Of a DNA stretch of 64,000 bases, positions 29,797-38,406 are shown piece by piece. The stretch comes from Janthinobacterium sp. PAMC25594 (GTDB lineage: Bacteria; Pseudomonadota; Gammaproteobacteria; Burkholderiales; Burkholderiaceae_D). Every line of letters begins with the position of its first letter. Position 1 is the first letter of the stretch. The translations under genes were made by a program, and so were the position numbers. The stretch is from positions 2,728,001-2,792,000 of the forward strand of contig NZ_CP080377.1 of assembly GCF_019443505.1 (NCBI RefSeq), in the 5' to 3' direction. The notes beneath the pieces are model-generated. The model did not search any database, was not told the DNA's origin, and was given only the letters and a program-made list of their open reading frames with translations.

Positions 29797-31635
29797 TTAT
29801 TTGGCGGCTGGCGCGGGAACTGGTGCGCCATTGCTGTCAATGTCCATGAAGGCCCATTCCTGGAACAGGATCGGGTGCTTCTTGTAGCCTTGCACCGACT
29901 TTTGCGCCAGCATGTTGCGATAGCGCGCGTAGCCGATCAGGGCGCCCGCATTGACTTCCAGGCGGCGCGCCATCTTGTGGAACAGCTCGTCGCGCTCGGG
30001 GCTGGCCGGCATGGCCTGGCTGGCCGCATACCATTTATCGTACTCGGGGTCCTGGTAGCAACCATTGTTGTTCTGGTGCGTGTTCGGGCCATAGAACAGC
30101 TGCATGAAGTTGTCGCCGTCCGGATAATCGGCCAGCCACGGTGCCGTGCGCGTCTGCATCTTGCACTGCTTTTCCGTCTTCAGAATGTCGGAAAAGATCA
30201 TGCGGTCGTTTTCCATGCGGATGCCCAGCGAGTTGTACGTCTTGCGCCACATTTCCGCCTGCAGCACGCCATTGGCTTCGTTGCGCGAAGCGTAGCGGAT
30301 CAGCAGCGGCTTGCCATCTGGCAAAGTACGCCAGCCGTCGGCGCCCTTCTTGTAGCCGAATTTATCCAGCAGTTTATTCGCCAGCACGGGATCGTATTGC
30401 AGCAGGGATTTATAGTGCGGGTCGTAGCCGACCACGCCCGGTGGAATTGGATAGTCGAGGCGCTTGGCCTGGCCATTCCAGATGATGCGGATTTCCTCGT
30501 CGATATTGTGCGCCATGGCAATGGCGCGGCGCAGGGCGATCTTTTCCTTGCTGAAGCCACCCAGGGTCGGGTCTTGCATATTCCAGTAGTAATAGCTGAT
30601 CTCGGGATCGAGCAGGCGCGACAGTTGCACGCCCTTCTCCGCCAGCTCGGGGCGCAGTTTGCCGTTCAGCAAGGCTTTCGGCGCCAGCGGGCCATCGAGC
30701 CAGAACACGTCCGTGCCGCCGCTCTGGAAAGACAGCCAGCGCGACTGGTCTTCGATCATCACGGAAATTTCGATGCGGTCGATGGCGGGTATGCGCTTGC
30801 CCTGCATCTGGCGCACGATGCGCTGGTCGTCCGGGTCGTCGCCGGCCATGAAATTCCACGTCTCGGGCAAGTGCTGCGGATTGCGGTTTAAAACGATGCG
30901 GTTGCCGCGCGTCCATTCGCCCAAGGTGTAGTAGCCGGTGCCGACAGGATTCGAGCCCACTTCGCCCTTCACGTCGCCGTATTTTTCCACCACTTCGCGC
31001 GCCACGGCAGCCGTCGGCACATAGGCGAGAATCATGGGGAAATTGAAATCGGTCTTGGTCAGCGAGATGCGCAGGGTGTACGGGTCGAGGATTTCCAGGC
31101 CCGCCACCTTTTTATTGAAATCGAGTTTGTTCGACTTGGCCGCTTCCTTGGCCAGATCGTCCAGGCCCACTACCTTGCCTTCGAACAGCCAGCTGTGCGG
31201 CGAGGCCAGGCGCGGGTCGAACAAACGCTTCCACGAATACACATAATCGGCCATCGTCAGTTCGCGGCGCTTGCCGCCGAACGCGGCGTCGGGCGTGAAC
31301 AGGATGCCTTTTTTCAGGCGGATGGTGTAGGTCTTGCCGTCGGCCGACACTTCCGGCATGGCGGCCGCCGCGCCGGGCACCACCTTGACGGGGCGCGCCA
31401 GGTAGTCATACGTGTACAGGGTGTCGAAGACGGCCTGCGTGATGTGGTTAGAATACAGGTCGCGCGCGGTGGCCGGGTCGAAACCCGTCTCGGCGGCCGG
31501 CAGGATATAGCGCAAGGTTTTCACCGGCGCGGCCGCGGGGGCCGGGGTGGCATCCGCAGCAACGGCAACGGCCGCCAGCGGCAGGGTGGCCAGGCAGGCG
31601 AGCAGCGCCACGCGCCGCATCCATGGTGACTTCAT
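29797..31635 (-). CDS. Periplasmic solute-binding protein, family 5 (peptide type)
   Basis: A 612-residue binding protein of the DppA/OppA (SBP_bac_5) family. A signal peptide of about 26 residues ends AVAADA. The family opening is present (LRYILPAAETGFDPATARDLYSN, then AVFDTLYTYD), as are the typical YTIRLKKGILF and GTGYYTLGEWTRGNRIVLNRN segments. It is longer than DppA (about 535), closer to YejA-like proteins. First gene of the importer operon. A peptide ligand is likely from the family, but not proven. Confidence 0.93.
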   Translation of the reverse strand: MKSPWMRRVALLACLATLPLAAVAVAADATPAPAAAPVKTLRYILPAAETGFDPATARDLYSNHITQAVFDTLYTYDYLARPVKVVPGAAAAMPEVSADGKTYTIRLKKGILFTPDAAFGGKRRELTMADYVYSWKRLFDPRLASPHSWLFEGKVVGLDDLAKEAAKSNKLDFNKKVAGLEILDPYTLRISLTKTDFNFPMILAYVPTAAVAREVVEKYGDVKGEVGSNPVGTGYYTLGEWTRGNRIVLNRNPQHLPETWNFMAGDDPDDQRIVRQMQGKRIPAIDRIEISVMIEDQSRWLSFQSGGTDVFWLDGPLAPKALLNGKLRPELAEKGVQLSRLLDPEISYYYWNMQDPTLGGFSKEKIALRRAIAMAHNIDEEIRIIWNGQAKRLDYPIPPGVVGYDPHYKSLLQYDPVLANKLLDKFGYKKGADGWRTLPDGKPLLIRYASRNEANGVLQAEMWRKTYNSLGIRMENDRMIFSDILKTEKQCKMQTRTAPWLADYPDGDNFMQLFYGPNTHQNNNGCYQDPEYDKWYAASQAMPASPERDELFHKMARRLEVNAGALIGYARYRNMLAQKSVQGYKKHPILFQEWAFMDIDSNGAPVPAPAAK

Positions 31636-32241
31636 GTAATACCCTTCATCTCGATTATCTGTCGCACCGTATTAGTGCGCTTGTACTGGCTTCCCCCTGG
31701 GATACAGGAGTCCACCGCCAAAACCAGTCCATCCTCGCAAGATCTGTGCCTTGTTCGTCGCCAGCCACACCCACAAGCAGGCGAGCCGGAAAAAGGCGTA
31801 ACGATAACGCATATTCCGTTCGCCGGGCGAAAAGCCGCAGCACTGGCGTGGCGCGCAGCCACGGCCACCTGCCTTGCGGAGAGAATTTTCCGCACCGCAA
31901 CAAAGACAGGCCGCCGCCATGAAAAATCGACTTGGCAGTAACCGTTACGGCCGCCAATGACAACTGTTTTTATGGCAGTACGAAAAATACGCATCGCAGT
32001 GCAACATTAAAATAATTGCAAATATTAAAACATATCAACATTCTAAAAAACACTGTTGTTTCCATGATGAAAGCACATGCGTGTGCGTTGACAAAGTTTC
32101 TTGGCAAGTGGTCTTATCAATGACGGCAATTCACGCGATATGCCGTTTGACCCATGGCGATTGCCGACGCAGCAATCTTTATCACCCTGGCAAAGCTGTG
32201 CCGCACAAGGGCCGGCCGAGCACACTTTCGGAGTTCTGAGA
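31636..32241. other. Divergent intergenic region upstream of the importer and receptor 1
   Basis: 606 bp between divergently transcribed genes. A plausible promoter for receptor 1 is TTGACA (32088-32093) with TCTTAT (32112-32117) at 18 bp spacing. The segment 31995-32060 is very AT-rich. No Fur box, riboswitch or gene was recognised. Confidence 0.45.
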
Positions 32242-35040
32242 ATGATGATGGAAACAGTGATGTCCCGATCCGTACGCCTGATTTTTTCAGGTAGCGTAGC
32301 AGCGCTCAGCCTAGGCATGATGGCTGCGCCGGCAATGGCGCAAGACGCCAATGTACAACGTGTGGAAATTACAGGCTCGAGCATCAAACGGGCCACGGCC
32401 GAGACCGCATCGCCGGTACAGGTCATCACCCGCGACGATTTGATGAAATCGGGTAAGGCCACTGTCGCCGAATACCTGCAAACCCTGACCGCCGATGGCG
32501 CCGGCTCCCTGCCGACGGGCTTCGGCAACGGCTTTGCCGCCGGCTCCACGGCCATCTCGCTGCGCGGCCTGGGCGCCACCTCGACCCTGGTCTTGCTCAA
32601 TGGCCGCCGCATGGCGCCGTTCGCGCGCGCCGATGACGGCCAGAAGAGCTTTACCGACCTGTCCACCGTGCCGATGCAGATCGTCGAGCGCATCGAAATC
32701 CTCAAGGATGGCGCATCGTCGACCTACGGCGCGGACGCCATCGCCGGCGTCGTCAACATCATCCTGCGCAAGGACTTCGAAGGCCTGACCCTGAAAGGCG
32801 ACACGGGCATCTCCGGCGACAGCGACGCCAAGCAGCACCGCGCCTCGCTGACCTTCGGCAAGGGCAACCTGGACACGGATAAATTCAACTTCGTCCTCAA
32901 TGCCGAGTACAGCAAATCGGACATGCTGATGAACAATGACCGCGCCGGCCGCAAATGGATAGGCAAGGCCGACCTGCGGCCGTATGGCTACGCGATCAAC
33001 ACCCAGTTCGCCGGCGGCTACATCAATGGCAACAACGATGCGAATGCCGCGCCGACGGGCCTGATCCGCGACCCCGTCACCAACAACTATGTGTCCCTGC
33101 CCGGCTGCGCCAACTTGTCCGTGTCTTCACCGCAAGATCCGAAAGGCGGCTGCCTGTGGCACCACGACCAGTTCCGCTCGATGCAGCCGAAGATCGAATC
33201 GATCAACCTGTACACGCGCGGCACCTGGCAAGTCAATGCCGACACCCAGGTGTATGCGGAAGCGGGTTATTCGAAGCGCGATACGGCCTTCACCCTGATA
33301 CCGCCATCGATCACGCCGACCATCGCCTTCCCGCCGAATGCCACCAGCCCGACTGGCGTCGTCAACTACGGTTCCGGCGCCGGCACCACCATTGTGCTGG
33401 CCGCCAACCATCCGCAAAATCCGTATGGCGTGCCCGTGCGCGTGCGCTACCAGGCCTTCGACGTGGGCGCCAGCACGCGCCAGGCCAACAACGAGTTCAA
33501 CCGCATCGTGCTCGGCATCAAGGGCAACGCCATGGGCTGGGACTACGATGCCGGCTATACGCATTCGGAATCGAAGCTGCACCTCGATTACAGCAACATG
33601 CTGAACATGGCCGTCGTCAAGGATGCGCTGGGCAATCCGAACAGCCCACACTTCCCGTACTACATCGGCGCGCAGGCAGGCAAGAATCCGGCCTCGCTGT
33701 ATGCGGCCATGGTGACGAACGCCACCTCCGATTCCACCACCAAGCTCGACATCATCGACTTCAAGGCATCGCGCGAACTCATGCAGTTGCCGGGTGGCTC
33801 CCTGGGCCTGGCCGTAGGCGCGGAACACCGCCGCGACAAGCTCGACAATCCATCGCTGTCGGGCACGCAGGACGGTTCCATCAACTCCAGCTATGTGGCG
33901 GCCAAAGGCGACAGCAAGGTCTCGGCCGTGTTCTTCGAAGTGCTGGCGCCCGTGATCAAGACGGTGGAACTGTCGGGCGCCTTGCGTTACGACAAATATG
34001 ACCGGTTCTCCTCGACCACGCCGAAACTGGGCGCCAAGTGGACGCCGCTGAAGACCTTCGCCGTGCGCGGCACATATTCGGAAGGCTTCCGCGCACCTGG
34101 TCCAGCGGAAAGCAATGCCAATTCTCAATCGACGGGCACCTCGACGGTGAGCGATCCCGTGCGCTGCCCGGGCGGCACCCGCCTGCCGGGCGCCAATGCC
34201 AGCGACTGCGAACTGCAGGTGGCGGCCGTCAAGATCGGCGACCCCAGCCTCAAGCCGGAAAAGTCCAAGGGCTACACCCTGGGCCTCGTGTGGGATCCGT
34301 TCAACGATACCAGCCTGTCGCTCGATGGCTGGAAGATCAAGCGTGAAAACGAGATCAATCCGCTGCCGTACAACGAAGCGGCCGCACTGCCGACCGCCGT
34401 CCGCGCCGACAACAACCTGACCATCAATGGCGTGGTCACGCCGAACACGGGCACCTTGCTGATCACCAAGGCGCCATACCGCAACTCCAGCTTCACGGAG
34501 ATCAAGGGGGTCGACCTGGACGTCAAGCAGCGCGTGCGCCTGGGCGACTACGGCCGCGCCACGTTTGGCCTGACCTGGACCCACATCGCCTCGTGGGTAC
34601 GCGCCGAGTCGGCCACCGTGCGCTACCAGTTCGCTGGCACGCATGGCAATTGCGATACCTCCAACTGCGCCGGCACGCCAAAGGACAAGATCAATCTCAC
34701 CGGCTCGTGGGACCTGGGCAACTGGAACTTCAGCGGCGTGCTGAACTACCGCTCGGACATGAAAAACATCCTGTTTGAAGGCAAGCCGTGCGCCTCCAAG
34801 CTGGCCGACGGCACGCCGGCGCCGAACGGTTGCAAGCTCGCTTCGTTCACCACGCTGGACCTGTCGAGCCGCTGGAACGTCAACAAACAGCTGCAACTGT
34901 TTGCCTCGATCAACAACGTGACCGACAAGATCGCGCCGCTCGACCCGCTGACCTACGGCGGCATGAGCTACAACCCGATGGATGCCAGCGGCGCCATCGG
35001 CCGCTACTTCAAACTGGGCGCCAGCTACAAGTTCTTCTAA
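32242..35040 (+). CDS. TonB-dependent receptor 1 of a tandem family
   Basis: A 932-residue outer-membrane receptor. The signal peptide includes the family motif SRSVRLI and ends AMA. The post-signal motif VEITGSSIKRA leads into the plug domain (TLVLLNGRRMAPF, VERIEILKDGASSTYGADAIAGVVNIILRKDF). The barrel contains several Cys pairs in predicted surface loops, such as GNCDTSNCAGTP, and ends in aromatic SYKFF. The ATG at 32242 has GGAG 8 nt upstream; the longer upstream frame is non-coding in character. Substrate unknown. No Fur box, so iron may not be the cargo. Confidence 0.92.
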   Translation: MMMETVMSRSVRLIFSGSVAALSLGMMAAPAMAQDANVQRVEITGSSIKRATAETASPVQVITRDDLMKSGKATVAEYLQTLTADGAGSLPTGFGNGFAAGSTAISLRGLGATSTLVLLNGRRMAPFARADDGQKSFTDLSTVPMQIVERIEILKDGASSTYGADAIAGVVNIILRKDFEGLTLKGDTGISGDSDAKQHRASLTFGKGNLDTDKFNFVLNAEYSKSDMLMNNDRAGRKWIGKADLRPYGYAINTQFAGGYINGNNDANAAPTGLIRDPVTNNYVSLPGCANLSVSSPQDPKGGCLWHHDQFRSMQPKIESINLYTRGTWQVNADTQVYAEAGYSKRDTAFTLIPPSITPTIAFPPNATSPTGVVNYGSGAGTTIVLAANHPQNPYGVPVRVRYQAFDVGASTRQANNEFNRIVLGIKGNAMGWDYDAGYTHSESKLHLDYSNMLNMAVVKDALGNPNSPHFPYYIGAQAGKNPASLYAAMVTNATSDSTTKLDIIDFKASRELMQLPGGSLGLAVGAEHRRDKLDNPSLSGTQDGSINSSYVAAKGDSKVSAVFFEVLAPVIKTVELSGALRYDKYDRFSSTTPKLGAKWTPLKTFAVRGTYSEGFRAPGPAESNANSQSTGTSTVSDPVRCPGGTRLPGANASDCELQVAAVKIGDPSLKPEKSKGYTLGLVWDPFNDTSLSLDGWKIKRENEINPLPYNEAAALPTAVRADNNLTINGVVTPNTGTLLITKAPYRNSSFTEIKGVDLDVKQRVRLGDYGRATFGLTWTHIASWVRAESATVRYQFAGTHGNCDTSNCAGTPKDKINLTGSWDLGNWNFSGVLNYRSDMKNILFEGKPCASKLADGTPAPNGCKLASFTTLDLSSRWNVNKQLQLFASINNVTDKIAPLDPLTYGGMSYNPMDASGAIGRYFKLGASYKFF

Positions 35041-35084
35041 GCCCCGGCGCAGGCGCAAGTCACTATCGCCATGCCAGTCACGCC

Positions 35085-35118
35085 AACGCCCGTTGCACCG
35101 CAGCGGGCGTTTTTATTT
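35085..35118 (+). terminator. Terminator of receptor 1
   Basis: AACGCCCG (35085-35092) pairs with CGGGCGTT (35104-35111), followed by a T-rich tail. The remaining gap to 35380 holds a candidate promoter for receptor 2: TTGACA (35248-35253) and TTACAG (35271-35276), spacer 17. Confidence 0.85.
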
Positions 35119-35380
35119 TGCTTACCCGAAGCCTGCATTGGGCACGGCCGTTTTCCTCGCCAATGTGGCACAAAATGCATCTTCTTTGTTTTAAATCAGT
35201 ACCAATGACGTACTACGTTGTTTAAGCACACAAAGCCGTTTGCCATGTTGACAAGGACTTTTGCGGATCATTACAGTGGCTCCGTTGAAAAGATATAAAT
35301 CCTTTTTAATATTCTCGGTGCGCCAACCAGCGCGGCCGTTCTTGCCCTTTTAGCCAACCGCTTCATCAGGAGTCTTGAAC

Positions 35381-38050
35381 ATGATTAGAGAAATATGCCT
35401 GTCCCGCTCCATCCGCCTGATCTGCGCCAGCGGCCTCGCCGCCGGCATCCTCAGCCAGCCGGCACTGGCCCAGGAAACCGGTGAAACGGCCGGCATGCAG
35501 CGCGTCGAAGTCACCGGTTCGTCCATCAAGCGCCTCGTTTCGGAAACGGCCACGCCGCTGTCCATCTTCAAGGCCGAGGATTTCGCCAAACAGGGCCTGA
35601 CCACCGCCCAGGAAGTGCTCAGCAAGATACCCTCGAATTCCTCCAGCATGGGCAGCGGCAATGCCGTCGGCGGCAATACCAGCGGCTTGCCCACGGGCGG
35701 CCAGGCCAGCGCCGACTTGCGCGGCCTGGGCGGCGACAAGACCCTGGTGCTGCTCAATGGCCGGCGCATCGCCAACCATCCGTATGACGGCGCCAGCGTC
35801 GACCTGAACATCATTCCCATCGCCGCGCTGGAGCGCGTCGAAGTACTGCGCGACGGCGCCTCGGCCATCTACGGCACGGACGCCATCGGCGGCGTCATCA
35901 ACTTCATCACCAAGCGCTCGGTCAACGTCACGAATATCACCGCCGAGGTCGTCGCGCCCGAGCACAAGGGGGCTGGCGAACACCGCATCAACCTGTCGAC
36001 GGGCTTCGGCAAGCTCGATACGGACGGCTACAATATTTTCGGCGTGGTCGATTACCACAAGCAAAATGTGCTGACCTCGCAAGACCGCGCCTTCTCGGCA
36101 ACGGGCATCATTCCCGAGCGCGGCCTGTCGCTCACCAGCGGCACCACTTTCCCCGGCAACTACTTCGATGCGGCGGCCAATGGCGGCAAGGGCCTGGCCG
36201 GCAATCCGTATGCGGCCACGGGCTGCAACCCGCCCCTGTCCGTGGCGGCGGCCAACGGCACCTGCCGCCAGGACTACACGCGGCAGATCGACGACCTGCC
36301 GGCACAGGAGCAGGTGGCATTCTTCGGCAAGGGCGCCTTCAAGCTGGGCGACGGGCACCTGGCCACCGTGGAATATCTGCATTCGGAAAACAAGGTGGAG
36401 GCGCGCACGGCGCCGCCGCCGCAAACGGGCTTGATCTTGCCCAATACCAGCAAATACTATCCGGGCAATGCGGGCGGCGTGCCGGCCCAGCCGGGGCTGT
36501 CGGGACAGCCGCTGAGCGTCAACTGGCGCCCTGTGGAAGCGGGTCAGCGGCAGATCGATTCCACCGGCAAGGCGGACCGCCTGGTGCTGGCCCTCGAAGG
36601 CGAGCTGGCTGGCTGGGACTACAAGACGGGCCTGAGCCATGCGATCAGCAAGTCGTCCGAGAAATTTACGGGCGGCTATGTGCAGGATGCGGGCTTTGCC
36701 GCTGGCGTGCTCAATGGCATCCTGAACCCCTTCGGCATGCAGGACGCGGCCGGCAAGGCTTACCTGGACAGCACGGCCCTGCGCGGCGAAGTGCAAAATG
36801 CCAAGGTCACCACCACGGGCTTCGACATCAAGGGCAGCCGCGAACTGATGCAGCTGGCCGGCGGCCCGCTGGCCATCGCTCTCGGCGGCGAGCTGCGGCG
36901 TGAAAAAGCCGACTTCAATGTCAACCGCGATATCGCCAGCCAGGCCGCCAGTTCCGGCCTGTCCGGTTCGCTGTCGAAAAGCGGTTCGCGCACCATCCAG
37001 GCCGTCTTCGGCGAAGTCAACTTGCCATTGATCAAGGATCTGGAAGTGCAGCTGGCCGCCCGCTTCGACCATTACAGCGACGTGGGCAGCACCACCAATC
37101 CCAAGCTGGCCCTGCGCTACCAGGCCAGCAACGCGCTGGTGCTGCGCGGTTCGGCCAGCACGGGCTTCCGCGCCCCGACCTTGTTTGAAAAGAACGCGCC
37201 GCCGTCGAAGAACGATACCAACGATTCCTACGACGACCCGATTCTGTGCCCGGGCGGCGTGCCGCAGCCGGGCGCCAATCCGCTGCGCGATTGCGACTTG
37301 CAGCAATTCAAGCTGCAAGGCGGCAATGCAAAGCTGAAACCGGAAAAATCCACCACGTTTGCCTTCGGCCTGGTGCTCGAACCGGTCAAGGAAGTCACGG
37401 TTGCCATCGACTACTGGAACATCCACCTGAAAGACAAGATTTCCTCGCTGCCAGAGCAATCCATCTATGGCAACTATGAGAAATACAAGGCCTTGTTCCT
37501 GCGCAATCCCGACGGCTCGCCTTTTGCCATTCTCGACCTGAACGACAACCTCGGTGAAGTGAAAACCGACGGCATCGACGTCAGCCTGAATGCACGCCTG
37601 GGACGCGGCGCCTATGGCGATTTCAGCGTGTCGGTGGACGGCACCTGGACCCACAAGTATGACTACCAGAACGAGCGCGGCGGCGAATTCATCGCCAACG
37701 TGGGCCGCTATGCGGACAACAATCCCGTGTTCCGCTGGAAACACACGGCCGCGCTGAACTGGCGCAAGGGCAACTGGGGCGCCACCGTGTCGCAATCGTT
37801 CAAGTCCGGCTACACGGACCAGAACCAGGTCGATCCGCAATACCGCCACGATGTGCCCTCCTACAGCCTGCTGAACGTGTCGGGCAGCTACGTGTGGAAA
37901 GGCTTGCTGCTGACGGCCGGCGTGAAAAACCTGTTCGACAAGGAACCACCGTTCTCGAACCAGGGCACCCTGTTCCAGAAAGGCTATGACCCGCGCTACA
38001 CGGATCCGATCGGGCACGCGTATTACCTGCGCGGCAGCTATACGTTTTAA
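35381..38050 (+). CDS. TonB-dependent receptor 2 of a tandem family
   Basis: An 889-residue receptor paralogous to its neighbours. The N-terminus has SRSIRLI in the signal peptide, cleaved after ALA, then VEVTGSSIKRL. Plug motifs are TLVLLNGRRIAN and VEVLRDGASAIYGTDAIGGVINFITKR. The barrel has Cys-containing loops (CPGGVPQPGANPLRDC) and ends GSYTF, with the terminal Phe needed for assembly. AGGAG at 35368-35372 supports the ATG at 35381; an in-frame TTG 6 bp earlier is unlikely. Its own promoter and terminator suggest independent control. Confidence 0.92.
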   Translation: MIREICLSRSIRLICASGLAAGILSQPALAQETGETAGMQRVEVTGSSIKRLVSETATPLSIFKAEDFAKQGLTTAQEVLSKIPSNSSSMGSGNAVGGNTSGLPTGGQASADLRGLGGDKTLVLLNGRRIANHPYDGASVDLNIIPIAALERVEVLRDGASAIYGTDAIGGVINFITKRSVNVTNITAEVVAPEHKGAGEHRINLSTGFGKLDTDGYNIFGVVDYHKQNVLTSQDRAFSATGIIPERGLSLTSGTTFPGNYFDAAANGGKGLAGNPYAATGCNPPLSVAAANGTCRQDYTRQIDDLPAQEQVAFFGKGAFKLGDGHLATVEYLHSENKVEARTAPPPQTGLILPNTSKYYPGNAGGVPAQPGLSGQPLSVNWRPVEAGQRQIDSTGKADRLVLALEGELAGWDYKTGLSHAISKSSEKFTGGYVQDAGFAAGVLNGILNPFGMQDAAGKAYLDSTALRGEVQNAKVTTTGFDIKGSRELMQLAGGPLAIALGGELRREKADFNVNRDIASQAASSGLSGSLSKSGSRTIQAVFGEVNLPLIKDLEVQLAARFDHYSDVGSTTNPKLALRYQASNALVLRGSASTGFRAPTLFEKNAPPSKNDTNDSYDDPILCPGGVPQPGANPLRDCDLQQFKLQGGNAKLKPEKSTTFAFGLVLEPVKEVTVAIDYWNIHLKDKISSLPEQSIYGNYEKYKALFLRNPDGSPFAILDLNDNLGEVKTDGIDVSLNARLGRGAYGDFSVSVDGTWTHKYDYQNERGGEFIANVGRYADNNPVFRWKHTAALNWRKGNWGATVSQSFKSGYTDQNQVDPQYRHDVPSYSLLNVSGSYVWKGLLLTAGVKNLFDKEPPFSNQGTLFQKGYDPRYTDPIGHAYYLRGSYTF

Positions 38051-38110
38051 GGGGAATTTTCAGGGCGACAGATAAAACAGGCAGCGCTGGCAACAGCGTG
38101 CCAGCAACAG

Positions 38111-38150
38111 AAAAGCGGCGCCGTCAGCGATGATGTGCGCCGTTTTATTT
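38111..38150 (+). terminator. Probable terminator of receptor 2
   Basis: CGGCGC (38116-38121) pairs with GCGCCG (38137-38142), with A4 before and TTTTATTTT after. The rest of the gap to 38406 holds a candidate promoter for receptor 3: TTGACA (38255-38260) and TTTGAT (38278-38283), spacer 17. Confidence 0.6.
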
Positions 38151-38406
38151 TACCCATCTGAGCACGCCTGACAAGGGTTCACGATATTTTATTACTGAAG
38201 GATTATGAAAAAAACAGGAATATGTTGCATTTCATCCAAAAAGTCCGCACGAAATTGACAATCTGAATCATGAATGTTTTGATGAGGGCCCAGAAAATTT
38301 ACAGAATTTTCATTGGTGGATTTTCAAAAAGGCAAATAAATTGTTGGCAAGCAACAAGTTATTTCAAAATAATTGCCGCCTTTATCACAATAACAAGGAA
38401 TTTCAG

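Noticed and set aside
31995..32241. Possible Fur box before receptor 1, and likewise before receptors 2 and 3
   Set aside because: AT-rich DNA only; no run of NAT(A/T)AT hexamers like the one at 1765-1783.
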